A stretch of 29,782 nt of DNA from contig JBNRMR010000004.1 of assembly GCA_050309705.1 (NCBI GenBank), positions 1-29,782 of the forward strand. Reading direction: 5' to 3'. The stretch comes from JBNRMR01 sp050309705. Its GTDB lineage: Bacteria > Bacillota > Clostridia > Christensenellales > UBA1750. Positions 23,043-29,782 of the stretch are shown here, in pieces. Numbering within the stretch: the first letter of the stretch is position 1; each line of letters opens with the position of its first letter. Made by a program: the position numbers and the translations under genes. The notes under the pieces were generated by a model. It was not told the origin of the DNA and searched no databases. It saw nothing but the letters and a program-made list of their open reading frames with translations.

Positions 23043-23972
23043 CTAAAGCTTGTATATCTCGTCGGCTTCGGGGGAGGAGAGGGGTAGGGTTTTCTCGGCG
23101 AGGGTGATCTTGCTTTCGCCCTTTACCAGTTTGCCGATTACCGTGGCCTTAACGCCCTGGTTTTCAAGCTCTAAGCAGAGCTTCGCGCCCCGGGAATGGG
23201 CGATTATCATGCTGCCGCTGGCGATCAGCCGCAGGGGATCGATGCCCCTTTTGCCGCAGATTTCGGCCGTCACGGGGTGCACGGGGATATTGTCCGCGAA
23301 TATGTGGACGCCAAGACCGCATGCCTGAGCGATCTCCCAGGCCGCGCCAAGAACGCCCCCCTCGGTGGCGTCGTGCATGGCGCTGGCGCCAAGGGCAGAG
23401 GCAATGCGCGCCTCCTTTGAGACGGAGAGCATGTCCTCGCTGAAGGGGGCATCATCGCCCAATATTATGCGGGTACCCTCGATGGCGGCGTACTTCGTCA
23501 TCACAATATCGTCCCCCTCTTTGGCGTTTTCAGCGCTGATTAGCTTTTCCCTTAAAACCTTTCCAAGGGCCGTGACGGACAAAACTATGCGGTTAACGGC
23601 GTCGGTCACCTCGGTGTGGCCGCCGATTATCTCTATATTTTCCTTTTTCGCCATCAGCTGCGCACCCTGGACAATGGCGGATATTTCGCCTATATCAACG
23701 TCTGGTGGGGCAAGGATGGTCAAAAGCGCCGCCACCGGTTCCGCCCCGGAGGCAGCCACATCGTTTATGCTGACCTGCACGGCAAGGGCGCCCGCCCCGG
23801 CGGTTTTCACTGTGATGGGATCGGTGGAAAGAACGCAGAGCTGGTCGCCGAAGGCCACAGCGCCGCAGTCTACGCCCACTCCCGGGCGCAGCACCACGTC
23901 ATCCCTGGCCGGCTTAAGCTCCGACAAAACTATTTTGGATAATTGCTCGTTGGTCAATTTCCCCTGGCGCAT
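23043..23972 (-). CDS. AIR synthase-related protein (HypE/ThiL-like ATPase)
   Basis: The 309-aa protein has the PurM/HypE/ThiL two-domain fold that binds ATP. Typical segments are VLRPGVGVDCGAVAFGDQLCVLSTDPIT (about 27-54), VQVSINDVAASGAEPVAALLTILAP (about 66-90), EIIGGHTEVTDAVNRIVLSVTALG (about 113-136), and ASAMHDATEGGVLGAAWEIAQACGLGVHI (about 196-224). The order resembles HypE, which matures NiFe hydrogenase, but the C-terminal PxxCxxC cysteine tail of HypE is missing and no other hyp gene is nearby. The substrate is therefore unknown. AGGAG lies about 5 bases before the ATG. It is in the minus-strand series between the damaged HAD gene and the truncated flavin-type gene. Confidence 0.83.
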   Translation of the reverse strand: MRQGKLTNEQLSKIVLSELKPARDDVVLRPGVGVDCGAVAFGDQLCVLSTDPITVKTAGAGALAVQVSINDVAASGAEPVAALLTILAPPDVDIGEISAIVQGAQLMAKKENIEIIGGHTEVTDAVNRIVLSVTALGKVLREKLISAENAKEGDDIVMTKYAAIEGTRIILGDDAPFSEDMLSVSKEARIASALGASAMHDATEGGVLGAAWEIAQACGLGVHIFADNIPVHPVTAEICGKRGIDPLRLIASGSMIIAHSRGAKLCLELENQGVKATVIGKLVKGESKITLAEKTLPLSSPEADEIYKL

Positions 23973-24024
23973 GTTTTCTCCTCGTTTTCCTCTTTTATCT
24001 TTATTAATGTTTATTTTCTTTTTA

Positions 24025-24746
24025 CTAACAGCATAATATATCCGTCAGTTCAGCAATGCTTTTTATACGGTAATCCGCCCGGTGCGGCTCAAGCCCATGG
24101 ATTTCATCCCAATCGCCTATGATCCATGCGCAGTCCATCCCCGCTTTCTTTGAGCAAAAAACATCCAGCGGGTGGTGATCTCCCACATACAGGCAGCTTT
24201 CCGGCGGCAGCCCAAGCTCCTTTAAGGCGATCTCCATAATGCGCACATCAGGCTTTTCAACGCCTACGGCCTCGGAAATAATCACCTGCTCAAAGCAATC
24301 ATATAGCCTCAGCTCTTTTAAGCGGCCGGCAAGCCACGCATAATAATTGGAAACTATGGCCAGGCGGTACTTTTTCCTAAGCGTCTTAAGCATTTCCATC
24401 ACGCCCGGGATCACCTTCATCTCCTGATCTACCTTCGGCATCAGCGACATCGCCTGAAGGTAAGCTTCCGTCATATCCTCGGGAAAATCAACGCAGGACA
24501 GCGCCGCCCGGTTCTTATTAATGGCCGATTCCGCGGGCGTTGCGCGGCTCTCGCCGTTCATCTCCCTTATGGACTGCTGGCCGACGGCCCAATTCACGGC
24601 CTTGCTTATCTCCCTTGCCATGTCGTCGGTGACTTCCATTCCCAGCGAACGTATCCTGCCGCCATATATCTGCGAATAGTTGGGCCTATATTCCACCAGA
24701 GTATCGCCTATACCAAAAAATCAAAAATAATTGCTTTGTACGCCAT
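24025..24746 (-). pseudogene. HAD-superfamily hydrolase with a frameshift at motif I
   Basis: The main frame (readable from about 24714 down to 24025) encodes a haloacid dehalogenase-type phosphatase: LAIVSNYYAW (motif II), EKPDVRIM with the motif III Lys, and VGDHHPLDVFCSKKAG (motif IV). The N-terminal nucleophile strand lies in another frame. The ATG at 24746, with a strong GGGGGAG, reads MAYKAIIFDF and then hits TAG at 24708-24710. The frames cross at six T residues (24715-24720). A -1 slip there joins FDF to GIGDTLVEYRP. Deleting eight bases would instead give the canonical FDFGDTLVEYRP, so an 8-base insertion is the simplest explanation. Alternatives are programmed -1 frameshifting or a sequencing error. 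As written, translation from the good start gives only 12 residues. It follows ligA by 47 bases. Confidence 0.75.
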
Positions 24747-24793
24747 GGCTCCCCCTTATCCTTGATGTGATCTCTTTGTGATATCTTTTTGAG

Positions 24794-26785
24794 CTATTCG
24801 CTTTTCCCGGCCATGCTCAAGAATTCTTCCTCGTCAATCACCTTCACGCCCAGGGCCAGAGCTTTGTCCAGCTTGGAACCGGCGGCCTCTCCCGCCACCA
24901 AAAGCGATGTCTTCTTTGAAACGCTGCCGGAAGTTTTGCCGCCGAGGCTTTCCACCAGCGCTTCCGCCTCCTTGCGGCCCATGCTCTCAAGAGCGCCTGT
25001 TATGACCACCGTCAGCCCCGAAAAAGCACCGCCTTCGCCTGCCGCAGCTTCTCCCTTGGGGTCAACTCCATGGGCCTTAAGCCGCCTTAGCAGCGCCATG
25101 TTTTGTTCGCTTGCAAAAAAATCCACAATGCTTCGGGCCATGATATCGCCGATCTCGCCGATCTGCACCAGCCTTTCCACATCCGCCGCCGCCAGCTCGT
25201 CAATATCCGCAAAGCTCTGGGCAAGGTCTCTGGCTGTTTTCACGCCCACATTCGGTATTCCAAGAGCGTTTATGAAGGCGCTCAGCGGCCGCTGCTTGCT
25301 CTTTTCAATGGCCGAAAGCAACTTGGCAGCCCGCATTTCGCCGAAGCCCTCCAGCTCCTTGAGATCGTCCATCTTAAGCTCATAAAGATCGGCAGGGTCG
25401 CGCAGGTGCAGCTCGTTGTAAAGCAGCTCCGCCGTCCTTTCGCTGAGAGAACCGATGTCCATGGCGCTCCTTGATGCATAGTGGTCGATGGCCCGCACCG
25501 ACTGGGGCATGCAGCTTTCAAGGTTGGAGCAGAAAATATTCGCGCCCCTCTCCTCCACCGGCGCTCCGCAGTGGGGGCAGACCTCCGGCACCGGCACCGG
25601 CAAAAGCTCGCCGGGGTTTTCGTCCGCCGTGCCCATTATCTCCGGGATGACGTCGTTTGAGCGGCGCAGCCACACCTTCGAGCCCAGCTTCACATTTTTT
25701 CTTTGGATATCCCCGGCGTTATTAAGCGTGGCTCTCTTAACAGTCACTCCACCCAAGTCAACCGGTTCAAGATGCGCCTGGGGTGTCAGCTTGCCTGTGC
25801 GCCCCACATTCCATGTGACTGTCTCCAGCGTGGTGATGACCTCCTGCGATTCGTATTTATAGGCGATCGCCCAGCGGGGAAAGCGGTCGGTATAGCCAAG
25901 GCTATCCCTAAAAGCAAGCTGGTTCAGCTTTATCACCGCGCCGTCTATTAACGTGTCCTCATGCGCTCTGCCCTCGCCCACTTCCCTCACAGCGCCAATG
26001 ACCTCCTCCGCCGTTTCGCAGAGCCTGAAGAATTCCCCCGTCTTAAAGCCCTGTGCGGCAAGGAAATCCCTCATGCCCGCCTGGCTGTCGTAGGGCAGCT
26101 CGTCAGGATTTTCAGCGTATGGCACATTGTAAAAATAAGCGTCCAGCTTCCTGGAAGCCGTCACCCTGGGGTCAAGGTTGCGCAATGCCCCGGCCGCGCC
26201 GTTCCTGGCGTTTTTCAAGGGAACAGGGGCCGTTTCGTTATACTTCTTAAGGGTGCTAAGATGCATCACACCTTCGCCCTGCACCACGATTGCGCCTTTA
26301 TAAGGAATGCTTAACGGAATGGATGATATCGTCCGCACCTGGGCGAAAATGCTCTCGCCCACGATGCCGTCGCCCCTTGTGGCGGCGTTGGTCAAAAGGC
26401 CGTTTTCATATAGCAAAGTCACGTTTAGCCCGTCATACTTCTGCTCCACCGTGAAGAAAGCCTCCGGAAAGCGCGCCCAAATTTTCTCCATCCACGCCAA
26501 AAGCGCCGGTTCAGACTGGGCCTTGTCGAAGCTCCAGAGCCTTGCCGGGTGGATATACGGCTCAAAGCCGGGCAGAATCTCACCGCCGACCCGCGTCGTC
26601 GGGCTGTCGGGCAGCACCGTCCCCGTCTCCTTTTCCAGCCGCAAAAGTTCGTCAAAGAGCCGGTCGTACTCCGCATCGCTAACGATTGGATCATCCAGCA
26701 CATAATACCTGTGCGCCAGATGGTTTATCCTTTCCACAAGCTTTTTCATATCGTCCATTTTTGTTGCACTTGGCTGCATCTTCAC
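24794..26785 (-). CDS. ligA: NAD-dependent DNA ligase LigA
   Basis: LigA seals nicks in replication and repair using NAD+. The 663-aa protein has domain Ia (HRYYVLDDPIVSDAEYDRLFDELLRLE), the adenylated Lys116 in KYDG, GEGVM (motif III Glu), NARNGAAGALRNLDP, DGAVIKLN (motif IV), AIAYKYESQ, a Cys4 zinc finger (CPHC...FCSNLESC), helix-hairpin-helix repeats (LEGFGEMRAAKLL, GIPNVGVKTA) and a C-terminal BRCT domain (FSGLTVVITGALESMGRKEAEALVESLGGKTSGSVSKKTSLLVAG). Several usually fixed positions differ: RGE is QGE and the IEGLGEK region is IGSLSERT. The start is a GTG at 26785 or an ATG two codons later; GGGCGGGAA upstream does not decide between them. It follows pcrA after the repeat-containing gap, a common gene order in Bacillota. 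Confidence 0.96.
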   Translation of the reverse strand: MKMQPSATKMDDMKKLVERINHLAHRYYVLDDPIVSDAEYDRLFDELLRLEKETGTVLPDSPTTRVGGEILPGFEPYIHPARLWSFDKAQSEPALLAWMEKIWARFPEAFFTVEQKYDGLNVTLLYENGLLTNAATRGDGIVGESIFAQVRTISSIPLSIPYKGAIVVQGEGVMHLSTLKKYNETAPVPLKNARNGAAGALRNLDPRVTASRKLDAYFYNVPYAENPDELPYDSQAGMRDFLAAQGFKTGEFFRLCETAEEVIGAVREVGEGRAHEDTLIDGAVIKLNQLAFRDSLGYTDRFPRWAIAYKYESQEVITTLETVTWNVGRTGKLTPQAHLEPVDLGGVTVKRATLNNAGDIQRKNVKLGSKVWLRRSNDVIPEIMGTADENPGELLPVPVPEVCPHCGAPVEERGANIFCSNLESCMPQSVRAIDHYASRSAMDIGSLSERTAELLYNELHLRDPADLYELKMDDLKELEGFGEMRAAKLLSAIEKSKQRPLSAFINALGIPNVGVKTARDLAQSFADIDELAAADVERLVQIGEIGDIMARSIVDFFASEQNMALLRRLKAHGVDPKGEAAAGEGGAFSGLTVVITGALESMGRKEAEALVESLGGKTSGSVSKKTSLLVAGEAAGSKLDKALALGVKVIDEEEFLSMAGKSE

Positions 26786-26838
26786 TTCCCGCCCTCTGTG
26801 TTTTTGTCTTCTATGCTAGGCTTTTCTGCCTCCGGCGG

Positions 26839-26860
26839 CCAACCCTTTGAAAAGTGTTGG
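26839..26860. promoter_or_regulatory. Imperfect 22-bp dyad in repeat copy one
   Basis: The arms CCAAC-C-CTTT and AAAG-T-GTTGG form nine pairs around a central GA with one mismatch. The same dyad is unchanged in copy two. The size and symmetry fit a dimeric regulator site or a small RNA hairpin; no protein is known to bind it. Confidence 0.4.
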
Positions 26861-26947
26861 AGCCCAAACTTTATATCACGCAGATTTTGAATTACCCGGA
26901 AGCTTCCACTGCTACGCCGTGGCCTGATATCTTTCTGCCGCCGGCGG

Positions 26948-26969
26948 CCAACCCTTTGAAAAGTGTTGG
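26948..26969. promoter_or_regulatory. Imperfect 22-bp dyad in repeat copy two
   Basis: Identical to the dyad in copy one and spaced 109 bases from it. In this copy it is directly preceded by the perfect palindrome GCCGCCGGCGGC (26937-26948). Confidence 0.4.
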
Positions 26970-27110
26970 AGCCCAAACTTTACATCAAGCAGATTTTGAA
27001 TTACCCGAAAGCTTCCACTGCCGCTCCGTGGCCTGATATCTTTCTGCCGCCCGGAAACGAAACTTTTTATCACACCAATTCCTTAGCATGCAGAGTATAT
27101 CCTTTGCAAT

Positions 27111-29363
27111 CTACAGCTTTTTCAGCGGCGCAATGGATGAAATGAGCTTCCTTTCGCCGCCCTCGAAGGCTATGGTCACCGTCTGTCTGGCGCCGCTTCC
27201 ATCCACTTTGCGGACAACGCCATCGCCAAATTTCGGATGGGAAACCCTGTCGCCGGCGCTGTAACTTTCGCCGCTGAGGGTCGCCGATATGGGATTGCCG
27301 AAGCTGGGAACCGATGACTGACCGCCGGTGGTCCTGGGCGTTTCTCTGCGCCGGGGCTGCCTTTCCCTTCCTGTGAAGGAACCGAATGACTCCTGTGAGC
27401 CCAAAGCTCCAAAAGCATTCCCGCTTGGCAGTGAAAGATCCAGTATGTCCTTAGTATTCGCCGGGATCTCCTTTAAAAAACGTGAGGGCAGATTTCTTTG
27501 CGTCATGCCGAAGAGCATCCTCTGCTTCGCCCTAAGGAGACACACCCTTTTTTCGCCTCTTGTGATGGCCACATAACAAAGCCTGCGCTCCTCCTCCAGC
27601 CTGTCATGGTCTGTGAATGACCTTGCGCCGGGAAAAACGTTTTCCTCAACGCCGATCACATAGACATATGGGAATTCCAGGCCCTTTGCGCTGTGCATTG
27701 TCATCAAAGTGACGGCCCCCGCACCGGCGTTTTCCTCGTCCGTGTCGGAAACCAGGGCCACGTTTTCAAGGTATTGCTCCAGTGTGGCTTCAGGAACTTC
27801 GCTGGCGTAGTTGTCCACCGCGCCCTTGAACTCCTTTATATTCTGCAGCCTGGCGACTGATTCATCGTCGTTTTTGTCCTCATACTGGGAGCGAAGACCC
27901 GTGGCAAAAATCACCCTTTCGACGAAATCCCCCAGGGGCATCTCGTCCTTCACGGCCATGAAATCGCCCATCATGTCGGCGAAGCCTGAAAGCGCCCTTT
28001 TCGCCTGGGGCCTAAGCTGCACTTCCTCCAGGTCAAACAGCGACATAAACAGCGACTCGCCGCTTTCAAGGGCCCGCGCCCTTATGGTTTCCACGGTGGC
28101 GTCGCCTATGCCTCGCCTGGGCACGTTTATTATCCTCGTCAGGCTCACATCATCCAGCGGGTTTGCGATGAGCTTTAAATATGAAAGTATATCCTTGACT
28201 TCTTTTCTGTCATAGAACTTTAGGCCGCCAAAAACCCTGTAGGGAATGCCCGCCTGCACGAAATGTTCTTCCATCACCCGGGATTGGGCATTCATGCGGT
28301 ATAGCACGGCAAAGTCCGCCGGCCTTGCCCCCTCGCCTATCAGACGGTTTATGTCGCTCACAACATAGGAGGCCTCGTGGTTTTCATCGCGAAGGCAGAC
28401 TTCCAGCACTGGCTCGCCATCGTCCTTGCCGGTCCAGAGCTTCTTGTTCTTTCGGCCCATGTTGTTTTTTATCACGCCGTTGGCTGCGGCGAGGATATTG
28501 CCGGTGGAGCGGTAGTTCTGCTCCAGCTTTATTATGGTACAATCCTTGTAGTCCTTTTCAAACTCCAAAATGTTTCGGATGTCGGCGCCCCTCCAGCTAT
28601 ATATGGACTGGTCGTCGTCGCCCACCACGCAGACATTCTGATATTTGCCGCCCATCATATTCACCAGCATGTACTGGGGCATATTGGTATCCTGATATTC
28701 ATCCACATGGATGTACATGAATTTATTTCGGTAATATTCCAGCACGGGGGGATGCTGTGCAAAAAGCTCCAAGGTTTTCACCAGCAGGTCATCAAAGTCC
28801 AGGGCATTGTTTTCCTTAAGGCGCTTTTCGTAGACGGAGTATATATCGTGGATTTTTACCGAGCGGAAATCACCCTGGGTGCTCTTAAGAAATTCCTTTG
28901 GGCTTTGAAGGGCGTTTTTCGCCGATGAAATGACATATTTGACATCCTTGGCGGCATAAAGCTTGTCGGACAGGTTCAAGTCCTTTATTATCTGGCGCAA
29001 AAGAGTGATGGCGTCATCCTCATCGTATATGGTGAAGGAGCGGGTGTACCCTAGCTTCTCGATATCACGGCGAAGTATCCTGGCGCACATGGAATGAAAT
29101 GTGCTGACCCAGATGTCCTGCGCGCGCTCGCCAAGGAGGCCCTCAAGGCGCTCCTGCATCTCCTTTGCGGCCTTGTTTGTGAAAGTGATGGCAAGTATAT
29201 TCCATGGGGCAATATTCTTCTTGGAAATTATATGGGCGATACGGTATGTCAGCACCCTTGTTTTCCCCGAGCCCGCACCTGCCAGTATCAGCAAAGGCCC
29301 CTCAGTGCATTCAACTGCCTGCCTTTGCGGGGTGTTTAGTGTTGCCAGGTCTATTAAAGGCAT
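27111..29363 (-). CDS. pcrA: ATP-dependent DNA helicase PcrA (UvrD/Rep family)
   Basis: A superfamily 1 3'-5' helicase used in repair, plasmid replication and removal of RecA or stalled RNA polymerase. The 750-aa protein has the Q-motif LNTPQRQAV, Walker A GAGSGKT (29-35), motif Ia AITFTNKAAKEM, motif II VDEYQDTN, motif III VGDDDQSIYSWRGA, motif IV LEQNYRST, motif V VTLMTMHSAKGLEFPYV and motif VI RRLCYVAITRGEK. The C-terminal low-complexity linker (RERQPRRRETPRTTGG) leads to the small PcrA/UvrD tail domain (AGDRVSHPKFGDGVVRKV) known to contact RNA polymerase. Its ATG directly follows the yerC stop (TAAATG), with GGGAG at the end of yerC, so the two are translationally coupled. ligA lies downstream. 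Confidence 0.97.
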   Translation of the reverse strand: MPLIDLATLNTPQRQAVECTEGPLLILAGAGSGKTRVLTYRIAHIISKKNIAPWNILAITFTNKAAKEMQERLEGLLGERAQDIWVSTFHSMCARILRRDIEKLGYTRSFTIYDEDDAITLLRQIIKDLNLSDKLYAAKDVKYVISSAKNALQSPKEFLKSTQGDFRSVKIHDIYSVYEKRLKENNALDFDDLLVKTLELFAQHPPVLEYYRNKFMYIHVDEYQDTNMPQYMLVNMMGGKYQNVCVVGDDDQSIYSWRGADIRNILEFEKDYKDCTIIKLEQNYRSTGNILAAANGVIKNNMGRKNKKLWTGKDDGEPVLEVCLRDENHEASYVVSDINRLIGEGARPADFAVLYRMNAQSRVMEEHFVQAGIPYRVFGGLKFYDRKEVKDILSYLKLIANPLDDVSLTRIINVPRRGIGDATVETIRARALESGESLFMSLFDLEEVQLRPQAKRALSGFADMMGDFMAVKDEMPLGDFVERVIFATGLRSQYEDKNDDESVARLQNIKEFKGAVDNYASEVPEATLEQYLENVALVSDTDEENAGAGAVTLMTMHSAKGLEFPYVYVIGVEENVFPGARSFTDHDRLEEERRLCYVAITRGEKRVCLLRAKQRMLFGMTQRNLPSRFLKEIPANTKDILDLSLPSGNAFGALGSQESFGSFTGRERQPRRRETPRTTGGQSSVPSFGNPISATLSGESYSAGDRVSHPKFGDGVVRKVDGSGARQTVTIAFEGGERKLISSIAPLKKL

Positions 29364-29687
29364 TTATTCTCCCTCGTTGACTTTAATGTTTTTTGCTTCT
29401 TCAGGAAGCCTGTCCAAAATCCGCCTGTAGCCCTCGGCTCCGAATATGAGGCAGCGGTTAACTCGGCTGATGGTCGCCGTGGAAGCGCCTGTCTTGCCGG
29501 CGATGTCGCTGTAGGTCATGCCCTTATCCAGCATGACGGCCACCATCATGCGCTGAGATATGGACTGAAGCTCAGATATGGTGCAAAGATCGTCGAAAAA
29601 GCGGTGGCAGTCCTCCTCGGTTTCCAGCGCCAGGATGGCCTCATAGAGAAGATGCAGGCTGTTTGATTCCAGCTTTGAGCGATACAT
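29364..29687 (-). CDS. yerC: YerC/YecD-type TrpR-like DNA-binding protein
   Basis: A 107-aa protein of the YerC family, which shares the Trp-repressor helix-turn-helix fold. The sequence LYEAILALETEEDCHRFFDDLCTISELQSISQRMMVAVMLDKGMTYSDIAGKTGASTATISRVNRCL covers the whole domain; GMTYSDIAGKTGASTATISRV is the helix-turn-helix (about 66-86). It has no clear tryptophan-operon context here. In Bacillota it is commonly encoded just before pcrA-ligA, as seen here. The ATG at 29687 is preceded by GGAGG at 6 bases; earlier codons in the frame overlap that ribosome binding site and are rejected. It may regulate its own operon, but no operator was identified. Confidence 0.9.
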   Translation of the reverse strand: MYRSKLESNSLHLLYEAILALETEEDCHRFFDDLCTISELQSISQRMMVAVMLDKGMTYSDIAGKTGASTATISRVNRCLIFGAEGYRRILDRLPEEAKNIKVNEGE

Positions 29688-29724
29688 GGCATGCCTCCTT
29701 AAAGAAACAATTTGTGTCAACCTT

Positions 29725-29753
29725 ATTTTACCACGTTAAATCATGGAAGGAAA
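29725..29753 (-). promoter_or_regulatory. Candidate promoter of the yerC-pcrA unit
   Basis: Minus strand: -10 TAAAAT (29725-29730) with TG one base upstream, and a weak -35 TTTCCT (29748-29753) at 17 bases. A short ACAAATTGT palindrome lies between it and the ribosome binding site and could be an operator. Confidence 0.45.
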
Positions 29754-29782
29754 GCCCCATGTTCCGCTTCGTCGTCCCGGGG

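Larger units (their letters stand above)
26823..27051. repeat. Two tandem copies of a 109-bp unit plus a partial third
   Basis: Copy one spans 26823-26931 and copy two 26932-27040; the first 8 or more bases of a third follow at 27041. The two copies differ at 7 of 109 positions. Because 109 is not a multiple of three, the repeat shifts frame from copy to copy and does not encode a repeated peptide. Each unit holds an imperfect 22-bp dyad and a CCAC-N9-GTGG dyad whose arms are conserved while its loop carries three of the seven differences. Confidence 0.95.
26786..27110. other. 325-base gap between pcrA and ligA
   Basis: No credible gene is present. Most of the gap (26823-27051) is a 109-bp unit present twice in tandem plus the start of a third copy. 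The remainder is the end of the pcrA transcript and a short purine-rich ligA leader. No terminator with a T tract is seen, so pcrA and ligA may share a transcript running through the repeat. Confidence 0.8.

Noticed and set aside
26782..26976. 64-codon minus-strand frame across the tandem repeat
   Set aside because: The 109-bp period shifts the frame between copies, no ribosome binding site is seen, and the peptide looks random.
26823..27051. CRISPR-like array
   Set aside because: There are only two long adjacent copies with no spacers between them and no cas genes.

Overview
The window looks like a chromosomal segment from a mid-GC member of the Bacillota, probably a gut-type Clostridia. 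This is inferred from PcrA-LigA and YerC-type housekeeping genes, strong GGAGG ribosome binding sites, frequent GTG/TTG starts, and glycan-degrading enzymes. No rRNA, tRNA, CRISPR array, phage gene or transposase was seen. Twenty protein-coding genes are supported, two of which appear damaged at the 5' end.

Left part (1-8553, all minus strand). Reading leftwards from the enolase gene: enolase; a PPP-type phosphatase overlapping sfsA; a TtcA-like tRNA thiolation enzyme followed by a cyclase-family hydrolase; dnaA with its own promoter; then a membrane-anchored protein coupled to a nucleoside-hydrolase-like enzyme. Intrinsic terminators close the enolase, sfsA, dnaA and nucleoside-hydrolase units. 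dnaA is not next to dnaN. Its leader carries a terminator-like hairpin inside a 14-codon upstream reading frame, with a nested dyad upstream of the promoter.

Middle part (8726-16081, plus strand). A 6-phosphogluconolactonase-like gene diverges from enolase. A block of three palindromes follows, then araD (L-ribulose-5-phosphate 4-epimerase) overlapping a serine hydrolase of the beta-lactamase fold. A terminator and a good promoter precede a GH2 beta-galactosidase and a zinc polyol dehydrogenase. A bidirectional terminator ends this block where it meets the minus-strand genes.

Right part (16191-29687, all minus strand). Reading leftwards from the right edge: a YerC/TrpR-like regulator, pcrA, a 325-base gap with two 109-bp tandem repeats, ligA, a frameshifted HAD hydrolase, an AIR-synthase/HypE-like protein, an N-terminally truncated flavin-split-barrel protein, a GH95 alpha-L-fucosidase, a GH31 probable alpha-xylosidase, a UroD-like protein and a GNAT acetyltransferase.

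Together GH95, GH31 and GH2 could strip fucose, xylose and galactose from xyloglucan-type side chains. AraD and the polyol dehydrogenase could feed pentoses into central metabolism. This link is inference: no backbone-cleaving enzyme or transporter is in the window. No clearly new multi-gene system was identified. The best leads are the 109-bp tandem repeat, the dnaA leader, and the HAD gene's frameshift at a slippery T-run.
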